Positions 13,301-27,772 of a stretch of DNA of 64,000 bases are shown piece after piece; the stretch's first letter is position 1, and every line of letters starts with the position of its first letter. The translations under genes and the position numbers were made by a program. The notes beneath the pieces were generated by a model that ran no database searches, was not told where the DNA came from, and was given only the letters and a program-made list of their open reading frames with translations. Source of the DNA: Ricinus communis (Eukaryota; Streptophyta; Magnoliopsida; Malpighiales; Euphorbiaceae); NCBI RefSeq assembly GCF_019578655.1, contig NC_063265.1:15920285-15984284 (forward strand). Reading direction: 5' to 3'.

Positions 13301-15347
13301 AGGCAAGATGGTGGTGCTAAATAAAATAAATATTCTTAATAATTTAATCTACACACAAGAAACAATTGTAAAATTGAAAAATAAATGCAAAATGGCTGCA
13401 AATTGTAATAAACAAAAACAAAAAAAAATACTGAAATTGTAAAAATCCTTGTTTATAATTAATGTAAAATAGTGATATTTATTCAAACTTGGTTTATTGA
13501 TACTTGAGCACCTACCCATCTCCAAAGAAAATGTACTGCTCCTTATAAAGGGAAAAAAGAAATTAAACAAACAGAGCAATATGAAGTATGACTAATTACG
13601 TAATTAGATGGGAAGGTAAATTTATATCTACATCAGAAGTATATTACCGTAATAAAAATAAAAAGTAATAAATATTTTATATTTTATATTTTAAAATTTA
13701 ATAATTAATATATATTTAACTATATTTAAAATTATATATAATTTTTTTTATCCATTCAGTATATAAGCCACTGATCAATCCTGAAAATGTACAGTGTGCG
13801 AGAGAAGGGTGCTGAAGTAACGAAGATAGTAAAAAAGAATGTCATTTTTCTCCGAGTAAAAGAGGGGAATCCACTGCACTGAATCACAGGATTGATTAGG
13901 GCACCGGCTCCATGGCTGCTAGCTTGATAGCACATTTTTCAGCTTTCCCTTTTAGCTCACAAATTTCTTGAGATACACTGTTGATTCCTATTTTATCGTC
14001 ACATTTTGTACAAAAAATATATTAAAAATAAAAACTGTTACTAAATTTATAATTCATGAAATTTTAATTTTAATATCTATTTATGTAGAGTTAGTCTCCT
14101 TAGAAAAAATAAAAAATATTATATTAAATTAAAAGATGAGATATTTCATATGGTCTAATTTTAACTTTGATTTATTAATTGTCTTATAAATTTATTCTTT
14201 CAAAAAAGGTGATGCAAAATATATAATATCTTTTATTATTTTACTTTATTAGAAATTATGAAATTCAGGGAGAGGAAATAATTATTTGAAGATAATAAAT
14301 TACCTAGTAAATAAAGAGTTAAATTCTTGAATTAATTAGAATATGATGAAATTATAAAGAGAGGATTCATTAATTAGAGACTAATCATTTCCATGATAAA
14401 TGCAATGGGGACATAGTGGGGGAGAAAAAACTCAATCATTTGGCAGCATCAATTTTGTGTACAAATTGTAAGCAAAAGCTGCTGTTCTTTTTTCCATTTG
14501 TAATCATTTCTGACGGATCACATTTGTAATTAATCTTTTTGTTTTCTTTGGATACATTGGAATGTTTTCTTTTAATTGTTACTGTTATGTTCTACCTCAA
14601 ATAATCAAGATTTTTGGATTTAAATTTAGACTATACTTCTACTAAGGAAACAGACGGGGCCTGAATATTTATTCAACCAATAATAGTTGAATTACTATTT
14701 ATTTATCGTCTTACTGTTTTAAGTTCCTATGTTTAAAAAAATAAAAAATTACATTTATATTTAATAGTGTGAAAAATCTTGAATTTGAGTCATTTTCTTG
14801 CATTAAGTAAATTTTCATTTTTATAATAAATATAAAAGACTGACTATGACCTATTAATTATTTTTTTCTTAAAATATTCTCTCTCTTTAGTGGGAAAAAA
14901 GTCATACTCCACATCACTGAATGTTCTTCAAAAAAATTGATTACATTACCTCAGTTTTGCAAAAATCATAGTATATATTGAATTTTAACTAAAAAACAAA
15001 AATTTCTAAATGCATTTGTTTTCAATTATCTATTAGTTTAAACAATACCTATAACCAGACAATCGGTTTAAAATTAAAACTATAGCAACCATTCATAATT
15101 TATTTAAAAATTATAAAATGAATTGTTATATAGTTTCTGATTTTATAAATTTAGAAAATAAAATCAATTAATATAGCCACTTTAATTTGACTTCATTTTT
15201 TTGGAGTGTTTGATTCTCCCGTCTTTAATAGTTGTAATCCAATTAAAGTCCATTAGTGTATTTTTAGCTCAAATTTTATTCTTTATAAATTATTTCATAA
15301 ATTTAGATAAAAAAATTAAAGTGATGTAAAAACATATTTTTTTCATC

Positions 15348-15351
<4 letters not shown>

Positions 15352-15378
<27 letters not shown>
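15352..15378. repeat. (AT)n microsatellite
   Basis: Alternating AT tract of 27 bp, directly visible. Confidence 0.9.
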
Positions 15379-16578
15379 TCATGAGTTGTTATTGCATTTT
15401 TATTTTCTCTTCATAAAACTTAAATCACAAGGTAAATTTAGATTGGCTATTTTAAAATTCCTATATGACAAAATTGCAGTCCATTAACCCAAAATGGAAT
15501 TTACTTTACAGCTGGACACTTAAAAAAACATAATAGTTAGGTTAAAAAACAAAAATTTTGTCTGACAATATTGTCCTTCTTCTCTTTTTGTAATCTTTTC
15601 ATAATTTTGTGGAAAGAAATTATTTCATTAACAAACTGATTATCATTAGACCAATAGTATATTTACCTAGATGCATAAAACCGACACCGTATGGTTCAAA
15701 AATGTCGAGAATACCCTTATACAAACAGGTGTCAGTACATCCAAGAGAGCTTTGTCCTTGTATTTAAATTGTTATTTTAATAAATACTACAAAACAACAC
15801 AACTGGTCACCACAAAGTGTAAACCGTTGACGTTTTATACAAGTCACAACAAGACCAAGAGAAATTGAACACGATACGATAAACTTGCGGTTATCTTTTC
15901 TCTACTTTCTTTTAATAATATCCCGCTAATAAGCGACAAAAGAAGAGGTGACGAGAAGAAGAGACACGCGTGACAAGAAAGAAACAGAAACTGGATCTTG
16001 ACTAGGATCTTTTTCTCTCTTTTTTTTGACGCTGCTTCATAGCCTTTGATCTTGATGACTTTTCTTACTTTTACCTGTCACTGTTATTGTGCACTTGAGA
16101 GCATCAGGCCATATACCCTAACCTGACTGGTCTATTTCACAAATCAACTTTAATTTAAAATTTTGAAATTAATTTTATTATTATTAATTATTATTATTAT
16201 ATTTTTACCATGTTGTGTTTGGGAGGAAGTGATGGAGTGGGTCCACTAAAATTACAGGTACTTTTGGGTGGCAGAGATGGTGAAAAGGAAAAAAAAAAAA
16301 AAAGGAAAAAACTTTTGCAATGGATGAGAATGAAAAATGATGTGATTTATGGGTAAAGTTTTAGTGAATGTCTGATTGTTGTTGACAAAGTATATATATA
16401 CCGTCTGATCTCAGACCACATAATAGTGAAAATGAAGATCACCACATTTTTGTGTAAGAGAACAAAAAATTGTATATATATATTTCTTGTTTCTTGTCTT
16501 TTCATTTTCTTTGTTTTTATTCATTTATTTATATTTGATGCAAACTTGTTTGTCTCCAAAGAATTTCCTTAATGATGT

Positions 16579-16738
16579 TTACCGGAAGGGCTCAGCATTG
16601 ACCTCATGATGCTTATCTACTATCATTACCGGAAGGGCTCAGCCGGTTGGACATTATTCCTTTTCCGGCTGAGCTTTCAAAATAAAGCTCGATCACGAGT
16701 TATTTTTCGAGCTTTGTGTTTTGTGATCCAATCACACT
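16579..16738. repeat. Direct plus inverted repeat cluster (stem-loops)
   Basis: TTACCGGAAGGGCTCAGC occurs twice, at 16579-16596 and 16626-16643 (18 bp, 47-bp spacing). GCTCAGCCGG at 16637-16646 is perfectly complementary to CCGGCTGAGC at 16665-16674, giving a 10-bp stem with an 18-nt loop. A second stem pairs AAAGCTCGA (16684-16692) with TCGAGCTTT (16707-16715), and GATCAC (16691-16696) can pair with GTGATC (16733-16738). No gene is evident around it. It may be part of a transposon end or a structured noncoding transcript. Confidence 0.6.
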
Positions 16739-17161
16739 TTAAAAGGTTGACACTATTTTGACTCTAGTTCATTAGGTTACTCTTTTAGTAAAAAGAGAAA
16801 ATAAATATTGAAATTCTTTTCGCGTCAAGAGTTGTAACAGTATACATTCGATAGTCTTATAATTAGTATATTTAAGAGATTAAAAATTATTAAATATTGA
16901 TAATTATTTAGAAATATAAATTAAAAATTTCCACCCATTCAAATTAGAAAGTGAAAAACAAAAGGGTGAAATCTTTTTTTTTTTTAATTCCTCTTTATTT
17001 ATCTTCCTCTCTTATAAATTGCCAAACATAAACTAGTAGAGGTTGATTGTTTAAAAGCTTGAGTGGTGCATGGCACAGAAATTCAAGGCATGTGGCTATA
17101 TATATAAATTTTAATGATTTTTTTCATAGCCTTAGACTTGAACTGGGGGTCCATGATCTAA

Positions 17162-17186
17162 TGCTGCTGCTGCTGCTGCTGCTGCT
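17162..17186. repeat. (TGC)n trinucleotide repeat
   Basis: Eight TGC units followed by the near-perfect palindrome CTACTATTATAGTAG (17185-17199, 7-bp arms). No open frame of interest covers it. Confidence 0.85.
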
Positions 17187-20100
17187 ACTATTATAGTAGT
17201 ACAAGTGCTTAGGAGAATCATTCATTCTCACGTTTTGATTGCGTAGATCAATGGAGTGAATCTGTTATATATGCAGAAATTGAAATGAATCTGTTGGTAC
17301 ATAAGGACAGATATATTATTATTATTTGCCGCTAATAATGCATGTGTGTATATATGTTCAAATAAGTGAGTTGCAGCTTTTCTTTTTCTTTTATACGGTC
17401 CCAACCCAAGCAACAAACGCAGCCCTAATTGCTTCTCTTTGACACACAAATATCCATCCATATTCTTTTCCTTCAAATAATATATGAGGGTTTCCTTCAT
17501 TTTTCAAATTCACGAGACTTTTATTCTGGGTTTCTTCTTCTTTTTTTTTTTGCATGCCATCACTATTTTAAAAGTAGTTTTAACGTTAATAAATGGGTGC
17601 CAAGCAAGAAGGACAGCTAGCTAGCTGCTCGATGCGATGCCAAATCCTGCCAACGATAATAGGCTATATTTAAGAGTAGGGTAACTAATTGAGTATTATT
17701 TCAGTATAGCAATTCATGGAAATTATATACGAATTCTCCATCTTCAATCTCTTAAGATTTGCTTAGACCATAGTCCCCTATTTTCCCGTTTTAAATAATT
17801 GAGAATTTTATTTTGACGGAACTGGACAACTAAACAGAAGCTTGATAAAATTGAAAATATAACGTGCTCAATTTTAAATGAAAAGAAAATAAAGATGTAG
17901 CTTTTAATTTATTACTGATAATTTAAATTTAATTTAGCTATTTTAGTTTTCAACTTAATTAAAAAATTTAACTATATCATATTATCAAAACTAAATTAAA
18001 AATAATTCCATAAGTGATAAATCGAATTATCAAATGCATTCTAACTCCACTTAAGTACAACAGTAACATTTGAAACCAACATGTACTTCATACCCATAAA
18101 GTCATGACTGGAGAATAAAATCAAACTTGCTTATTTGATTTAGAAGATGAGGCAGTTTTTACATGTGTAAGTGTATAAATATATATTGTACAGGTTTTTA
18201 CTAGTTTGGGGATTAAGAATTTATATTAGCAGCCAACAGAAAATTGCACCAAAAAGAGAATAGGTACAGAATCTCTCCCCTGAAAAGACCATACATATAA
18301 AATAACCTGGCATGAAACATTTCTTCATGTTTACCAGGAGAACAAATAAAAGGTTATACCCAGAAATCAAGAGAAAGAACAAAACAATACATATTTCTTC
18401 TTCTTTTTTTTTTTGAATTTTTTTCCCTACAATACTTTAAGCATTTTGCCTCAGCATGGAAGCTTGATATTCGTGAAAACTTCTTCATTTAGCTAAACAC
18501 AAAATAGTAATAATTTAACTGTGCAAAGAAATTTAAGTAAAATAAATAAAATATTGATAAAAAGAAAGAAACAAGTTAGCTAAAACAAGAGAAGAAAATA
18601 AAAAGGAAAAGGGAAAAAACTTTTGTGCCGTGCTGAATCTTTTCTTACACCAGGCTCAAGATGCCAACAAAATTACATCCCAAAAACCAATACAGAAAAC
18701 TGTTTGGTCCTTTTTCCTTAACTATTATTATTCTAGCATAATTTTTCAAGTACTTTGTTTTATTTTTAATCCTAATTCACTGTCTTTTGTCGGGAATAGA
18801 ACAAGCTTTTTCTCCATTTTTATAATACATTAAGTTTTTCATGCTCGTACCTCAACTGTATAGTTTTACATTAGATTTATTAAAGATTGGTGTCATACTG
18901 TGTTAGCTTCTCATATTTTATGACTCCAGTTTCTACTCATTTTGAGAATCTGGAGCTACGTGGAAAGGCAATCTTGTCTGTCTTTATTTTCTTTTTTTTT
19001 TTATATCGTTTGATTATAGAAATTTATCTTTTATTTATATCGTCATTAACATACTAAATTAGCACCTTAAAATAAGATCAATTAGCATTAGCATTTACTC
19101 GAAGAAATGAAAATTTTTAAATTTATTCTTTTTTTCATATTAAGTTTGTTTTTATTTTTATTACCCTAATTACATAATAAGCAATATATTAATATTTATA
19201 TTATAAACTCAAACGGAAACTTAATATTTTAGGAATTACTCTAAGAATGGAACACTATATAGGGCATAACAGAAAAAGAAAAATTGGGGTATAAACTTTT
19301 GGCCGAAAGCTCTTTCGTTGGAGAGGCACTTAAAACACAAAAATGATGGGACAAAGATTAATTAATTGCATATTCAAAGGTAACATAGATGATACATGCA
19401 TGATGAGAGTTCTAAAAAATTAATTAGAAACTACTTTAAGCAAGGTGTCCAATTTTCTATAATAATAGAAGAAGATGATCAATGATGATAATGATTTAAG
19501 ATTAATTCCATGATACTATAATAATCCTTCCTAATAAAGGGAATTAATTCCTTAACCATGGCAAAAGAAATGCGCAATGCCCACAAAAGTCTTTGAGTTA
19601 GATGATTGGTAATCATTAGCAGCTTTAGAGTTGGCAAAAACATTCTTTAAAGTGGGCCATTTTGCTTGTTAAGAGTGGAGCTACAGAAATATTCTTGGGT
19701 CGGTTGTGGTGTTAATTAGTTGACTAATCTCTTAATTAACAACAAAATTAAGAAATATAAATCCTAGTTAACGTATACATTTTCTCATTCTTTAGGGGCT
19801 TCCAAATGTGTTTGATCCTTTTAGGATAAAAACTTTGACTTGGTACAAATAGGCAATGAGTGGGTGCCTGAAATTTATTTTTCTATGCCAATCTATGATT
19901 CATTTTGGGAGAGCATAATTATTTTCAGTAATAAGTTATAAAGTAAAGTTTATAATTCATTTTTAGCAGGTGGGTTTTGTTTTTGGAACTTTTGATTCAA
20001 TAATCAAGAGTGACCGTGGGTTTAACAAATCATAAAAATATGGACCAAGTTATACGTTATCATACCGGGGAAAAAAAGTAAAGAGATATTTACAACCATC

Positions 20101-23100
20101 CTCCAGCTTTACTTTTTTTATGCATTTGCATCCTTCTTTTACTAAAAATATATATATTTTCATCCTTATTTCAAGACTTCTTGTATTTTATGAGTAAAGA
20201 TTAAAAGGATTTGTTGATGACCGTAAATAAAAGACAGCTGAACAATTTAGATATTCAAATGTAGAAAATAGATAGCCACATTCACTACGAGAAAGACATT
20301 TCTTTAATAAAGACAGATTAATTTACGACTAAATGGACTGAAACATGAATTTATGATTAGGAAAGTAACTATTACAAAGATAATAAATATTATATTCTTT
20401 TTTATATTAAAAAATGAAAAATTTTGAAAAAAAAAAAGGTAATTTTAAGAATAAATATGTAAATTGATATGCATATTTTTTTTTAAACTCTCTCAATTGA
20501 GATTTATTTAATGACAATGTAAAATATAATAGAATTCTTAATATATTATAGCTACTTATCATATTTTAAGATAAGTATATTTTTAATGAGATTTTTAATA
20601 TTTTAAAATACTATTAATTTAATTAATATAGAATTATTTAGAAAATATTCGTTAACTTATAATTAATTTTATATACATAATTAATACTATAAATATAATT
20701 AATATATCTTTTTCTAAGAAATAGAGGTTGTTGTATAATTTTGAGACTAATTACTGGTTAATATAATGTAAAAAGGAATTAAAGTATTATTTTATAGAGT
20801 TATATAATAATAATAAGACATAAAAGAAGTTAAATTATATACTTATATTTGTTCCATAATAACATAAACTGGAAGTAATTAAATTTTAATTTCTTAAAAT
20901 TAAAATAATTAATTTCCATTTCTCAAATTTTCAGAAACTAAAATGTGCTACAGACAGAATCTCGATACCTAGGATGCTTTTTATTTTATTTTATTTTATT
21001 AAATTTCCTCCTAGCTAGAATAAACATTTTTATTTTTAAGACATAAAAAACTATATAGTATTAAGCAACATATATGGCATCCTGCCCCCCAGTAAATGCC
21101 AAGAAGTGATGGACTGAGTTATGTTCAAGAAAAAAGAAAAAAGAATATTTGTATATTAAATCACGATGTACATTTGTGTCTGCTTTTGTAGAGACACAAA
21201 TAGCACTAATTATTATGGGGTTAATTAGTTTCGGAAATCTATGGTTGCTTTTGTATTATTATTATTAATTAGTCACACATTTATATATCATAGAATTATA
21301 CACACTTGTCTTACGGGAGAATTAAATTAAAATTTTACACATTTTCATAATTTCTATAAATGGTCAGTATTTATTTTTATTTTTCATGATTTCCTCTATT
21401 GCATTTATATATCATCCATCTAATGCCAATAATTTTTATATCTGTTTTTATTTTCTCTTACTTCAATAAATAATTTCTAAAATGTAAAAGTTGGCATGTA
21501 AGCTTATGTATTGAGCTATTTAAGAATTAATTTTGAAATTTTACGGAAAAATTAAGATTTTATAAATTAATGTTCAATTAGAATTGTACGCAATAAATCA
21601 TGGTTTATAATTATACTTTACCTAATCAAAAGGCTTAATTGTCAAAAGAATTCTGAATTTTGTACTTTTTATTAAATTGACCACATAATTTTTAAAATTT
21701 AGTATCAAATTTTAATTTTAATTTTAACATTTAATAAAATTATTTATTAAATTTATTAGCTTGGCATGAATTCTGACAATAATAAAAAAGAACTAAATTA
21801 ACTTTAGAGTTGCTGACTCATTTTATTATTAAAATATTATTATTTGAATACATAAATTAGTTTTTAATTTACATAGCTACATCGACAAATTATATTAACA
21901 ATTTTTTCCAGATGTTAAATCAAAATCAATGTTAATATTTGATGCTAAAATTAAATAATAAATATTCAATTTGATAACAAGTATAAAATATAGGATTTTT
22001 TTAACAATTAAATCTAATCAAAGTAATAACTTATTAAAGGATGTTATAAAGAAGATATAAAACCATGTAAATTTAACAAATTAGACGAAAGAAATATTTT
22101 ATTTTATTTTTATATAAACCAAAAAGAAAAAAAGAAAATGCAAACAGTTTTGTAGAACTAAACCATTAGTGTATATACGCTCTTTCTTCATTAAAACTTT
22201 ATCATTTTTTCCATTATTAATCACTTTTAAATCGATGATTGTCTCTTATTTTATTTTATATTAATTAGTTTTAATATATAAATTTAATATTTTTATAGAG
22301 ATTTTATGAGTTTTTATTATAAATGTGTTGGGCATATGAATTTTATGATTATTTATTATGGGATTGTTGAGTTTTTTTCTATGAAAATAGTAAAGAAAAA
22401 TAAAAGATTGAATCCGATATTTAGATAATCGAATTCATCAAAAGACGCGTACAAATTTGATATGTAGTTTAGTCTCACCGGATGAAGTGCTATTTTTGTA
22501 AAATTGCAATATATTATTTCATCAATACAATTGATAGTTGTTTAAAAATAAATAAATCTATTTGTAATATTTAATTTTTATTTTTATTTTTATATCAAAA
22601 TATATTTATTAATTATAATTAATTAGTTAATAGAATATTCAAATTACACGCTTGTAATTCAGTGATTCTCCTGCGAGTTGTCATAAGCCCAATTAGCAGT
22701 TCAAACTAATTTCAGCCATAAGAAAAATATTAAAAAGAGGAATTAATTAAGATCAGAATTTTAGTAGTAATTAAAATATTTTCTTCCTTCGTTTGCTGGT
22801 TGTTAGGGGTAGGCAAAGTGGCAACGTCTTTCTAATGTCAACATAATCCTTGTTTAATGTTCACTAATTTATAGTCATTAATAAGAACTCAATTAATATT
22901 TAATAATATATATTGCCTCTTTTTCATTTTGTCCGGTGAGCAGAACTTTATTCAATTCCACTTAAAACGGCAAGCATAGTGCTATTGTCGTCTGTTTGGA
23001 TCCATTGAATCCTGAGAAACAAAACGCTGCCATTTCTCCCAACACCGACAGTGGAGGCACCAATATTTTCTCTTTTCTTTTTAACCCTAGTTTTCAATTA

Positions 23101-25045
23101 CAGTATATTAATTATGTTTTTTAAAATTATAAATAGAAAAGGAGAAATTCAAAAATAAAATATTATTTAAGTTAAAATATATACACTGTCATACTAAATT
23201 TGAGAATATTAGTTTTAATCTTATTTAATCATTAGTTTGGTTTGTTAATTCAATATCTTATTTTTACACATGTATATTTGGTCTACCAATAACATGTGCA
23301 AATTATCCAATAATAAATAATTAATGCTTTTTAAGTTTTGTTTGTTATGCATATTTTTATAATTAAGTTTGCTCTTATCCCCACCATGGATACTTTATTT
23401 CAGGTTAAAAAACCAAAGCTCCTTCTTTGGAAACCCGCATGGATTATTATTATTTTCTTTTTCTTTTGAAAAGCTAAGAACTTTTTCTTTTTCTTTTTTC
23501 TTTCTTTTCTAAAATGAACAGAAAACTCATAATTACACTTAGCTAATTAAGCACTAAATTATTCCTTCAATGAAAGATAATCCTCTAAAGCTAATCTTTT
23601 CAGGCTGTAAAGTGAAAACTATCTCCACTAACCAAAACGAAAGAAACTATCATTAAGCAATATAATTAGTGAGCTATATATCAACAAACTTTTGAAATAA
23701 GTTTGAACTTTTATTCATAAATCTTATGATTAAGTAATATCTTTCATCCCCACTGAAACATATAATGTAATCTTATGAGTAGATAAATTCTCAACATTTT
23801 TCTTTTTGACTTTCATTTGTATAAATTTTGAACTGCATAAAATTATCAAATTTACACGCATTAGATGTATTTAAAACACTAAATCTACTTATCTTTAATT
23901 TTAAAATAATTTCATTCTTTCAGAATTTTTACTTGATTCTTAAAAGTATTGATACTATAGAAATAATTTAGTATATGTGTTAAATACTTTTTTTATTATA
24001 AATATATATTCGGTATATATCAAATATACAGTCATATACTTGAACCAAATAAGATTTATGATTATGAGTGGGTTATTAACTTAATGAAAGTTTAAGTACT
24101 AATTTTTTTACTTAAATACTTAATCTTATTAATGAAATGATAAAAACTAAAACTAAAATGCGTAAATATCTAATCATATTATATAAATAAAATTGATAAG
24201 ATAAAATAATATTACAATAAGACAATATATAATATATATCATTTTTTTATAGATGAAAGTATTACTATATAAAAAATATTTTTTAAAATTAAATTTTTTA
24301 ATTTATTACTTATTACAGTTGAGAATTATTACTATTTATAACTGTCTGAATTGGAAATGTAAATTTTTATCACTATATAGAGATTATTCTTAAGTAGGAT
24401 ATTATTATAGAAAATTTTTACTGTAATAATATTTTTTTATATTACTTATTAATTTTAAATTACGAATAAAATATAAAATAGATATATATTTTTAGAATAT
24501 AATAGAACTATTCAGAATTATAAAATTTATGTTAAGTGTTGCAATTTATTTTTTTAATTTTATGAGAGAATAGACAAGTAAATTTATAAGTTATCTTTTT
24601 ATGCATATAATACTAAATTGTAATCTTGATAAGTCAAGAATATATAATAAACTCTATAAAGAAAAAGATAAAATAATAGGTTGCGTGTTTCATTTTTCAA
24701 CCAGTAAAATAGAATCCTACAATTGAATATTAAATTAAACTGAATTTAAAAGATATCTATATATTTGAGGCATTATATTATCCAAATTTTATATTACATA
24801 ATTTATTATTTAAATGTGTAAATCGAGAATTATTTGCCAACAAACAAGGTAAAATATATTGCAGGAAAAATAGGTATTTGGTCAAAAGTATTAATAATTT
24901 TACGTACCCCTCAAAGTTTGTCTTAATTAAATACAAAACGACCACCAAATCTTTACAACATTACGACGTTTCCAAAATCTGTAGAGCTTTTTATCGTAAA
25001 AGACAAAAAAAGAAAAAGAAGAGGAAAGGACAAAAGTAAATAACC

Positions 25046-25230
25046 TATAAATGCACCGTCATTCGGTGCATCCACTTATACGGCGAAACACCCCCGGCGG
25101 TCTATTTCACACGTGTTTACGGATACAACGCAGCCACGTGTCAGAAGCGGTCGGATTTTTGTCCGTCTCCGTTGTGGAACCCACCTACCACAGGTCAAAA
25201 TAAAAAAGGTTTGCCGTCTATGACGTGGCA
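25046..25230. promoter_or_regulatory. GC-richer island with G-box/ACGT motifs
   Basis: Within about 185 bp there is a TATA-like CTATAAATGC (about 25045-25054), a perfect 8-bp stem ATGCACCG/CGGTGCAT with a 5-nt loop (25051-25071), and three ACGT-core elements: ACACGTGT at 25109-25116, CACGTG at 25135-25140 and TGACGTGGCA at 25221-25230. ACGT cores are bound by plant bZIP and bHLH factors. No coding region follows on either strand that I can recognise, so this could be a distal enhancer, the promoter of a noncoding RNA, or the promoter of a lost gene. Target and strand are unknown. Confidence 0.4.
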
Positions 25231-27360
25231 CTCTCGACATTGGATACCCTCCGTTTATCTATTTTGGGGAGAGTTTTAAAACATTGGATACTGTTACATG
25301 GTTTTGCATAGTTAGTGGAATCTGGAATTTTTATAGATTATCAGAATGGCTCAATATTAAATAATAATAATAATTAATTAGTTATGTTAAAAACAACAAA
25401 TTAATGTGTTGGGAAATCTTTCAACATGAAGGTAATGCCTGACATTTTTGTTCCATAAATATTGTTAGATAGTGACAAAAACTTCAAGAGATTTCTTAAA
25501 ATTTAAAGAATTATCTCTTTCTCCATTTCATTTCTTTTTATTTAAGAAGAAATTACATTGATTTTCGTTTACCTTTTCTCCCCCTAATTACTACAGAAAT
25601 ATGAAAACGAAATGAAGTCTTTCTGGGTAATACAAAATCATGAAATGGAAAGCAGAAGTTGTAATATAACAGTATGAAATTGGCAAGTACATTTCTTTGG
25701 TTGCTTAAATGTTTTGCACCTACTTGAAGAAGTCAATTGTAGATTATAGGGTCTTACCTAGCTAAAGTCATATTTTCAACAAGATTATTTTTCTTTCTGT
25801 AAAATAAAATAAAATAAAAGGAGCATTGAATTGTTGTTTCACTTTCAATCACATTTTTCCAATGGACTTTTTTAGACATAAAAGCTCTAAAAAAGTACAA
25901 AATCTCATGTGGGACTATATTATTCTAATGAAGTAGGTCTCTCTATAAGGAGACATCAAAATCCTTCTTAGGAAGAAAAGGACATCTACCCTCTATCTCT
26001 CCCCTATCTCTCATGCTCTAGGCATTCTCTTCATCTAGTCATGAGGTGCTTCATATGAATCAATGGATATATATTGTCAACAAAAACACACCAAAAAAAA
26101 TGGAAAAAAATTAATGAACCTAAGATATGGAATATGGGTGGATAGATGAACATATAGATTTTGTTTTAGAACAAAGAATTTATATATGTGACATGCTCAT
26201 TCAAAAAGAGAAAGAACATTTTATAATTATGGAGCAATAAGTGTGATTGACCATTAGAGTTATGGGAACAATAATTAGTCTTGTCTTTGTATGCATGTTT
26301 GGTTTTAAGCTTAGGAATGTTCCTCCATACCTTGATGAGATCACTCTAGAGAGACCACCTTTGTCGTTGCACCTTACTACCTTCAATGTATCTTTTCCGA
26401 CCAAAGTGTATTTCTTTTCTTTTTTATTTATTTATTTTATTTTACATTCATTTTGTTAATTTTGTGTTGTTCAAGATTAAAATACTTGCTTAGTGGTCTA
26501 AACATTATAGGTGCAATGCTTAAAGAAAAGACAAAGTGGTTTCTGTTTTAGATTAGTTTTAAGGAACATAAATGGAGCACTTAGACAAGGACTCAATTAT
26601 TGATCCTCATTTAGATATTTAAATTCCTCAAGTTCACCATTTCTTTGCTCTTCTGATCTTAATATTAATAAAAGTTTGCACGTAGCCAGCTGTTTATGCT
26701 AATCTTTAATTAAGGGGGTTTCAATCTAAAATTTTCCCTCATTGCTTATGAAATTAAATTGATGAGTTCTTGCCTGTTGTCAAAAATACATAACTCTATG
26801 AACACACCATAAATGTATACTCCTACCTATACATCAAGTCAGTAAATATTTTCATTTATTAATTTTAAATAATTAAATATTCTTACAATCATTCAATGTT
26901 TTAAATATTAAAATTACGTGTCCTTTATTTTAACATAACAGTAGACACACTCATAATAATTCTTACTCTAACTTTAAACATATTATTAATATTTTTTTGT
27001 TGTCTAATAGTTTAAAGTGGGATTTGAATAGGAAAATCGCTTAGTAGAAAAGGGAAAAAGAAGCATAAGAATTGGAGCTTTTCTTTTGATCCTCCCATTG
27101 AAGGCCACTCTGGGCTCGCATGTTTAAGGAGAGCGTCCCTGCAAATTTTTTGTGGGTTCGACATGGTACTTGGCAGGCCCACTAATCATTCTTGTCCGTT
27201 AATATAAAGCTGTAAGTTGAAATTCTAACCCACCCACAACATAACATAACTTCTAACAAATATATATAATAAATTAGATGCAAAGTTTTATTTGTATGTT
27301 CAATATTTTCCTTTACGATCTATTTTTTTTTTAAAAATCATTTATATATTTTTTAAACTG

Positions 27361-27772
27361 TATTATAATATTATTCTGATATTTTATTAGTATTTTTTAG
27401 TATATTTTTGATATCTTTAAATATTTTTTTTAGCTTTATTTTGATTATATTTTGATATATATGATATATTTTGAAACATATATCTTCATGTCATTAAAGA
27501 ACATTATTTATAATAAAAAGATTATAATATCATTCAATTCACAAATATCAAATATAAAGATATAATATAAAAATGATAAATCTATTTTATTTTGCTAATT
27601 TCATAATAATATAAATTAAAATAATATTATTTTGATATTTTTTAAGTATATTTTTAGTATATATTTTTTTTGATAGAATTCTAAAAAAATAAAAACTGAT
27701 TTTATAATAATACAAAATAATATCCTTTCAGCATCTTTTAGATAATATTTTTAGTATATTTTTTTGATAAAT
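27361..27772. repeat. Diverged AT-rich repeat, three copies
   Basis: Three segments, at about 27361-27420, 27618-27675 and 27710-27772, share the pattern ATAATATT(A/C).. followed by TTTAGTATATTTTT and GATA, with similar internal order. They look like degenerate tandem copies. Family unknown. Confidence 0.45.

Noticed and set aside
17162..17186. TGC repeat considered as a miR172-type or coding poly-Gln/Ala/Cys segment
   Set aside because: The sequence does not contain miR172 or its complement, and no gene frame uses the repeat.
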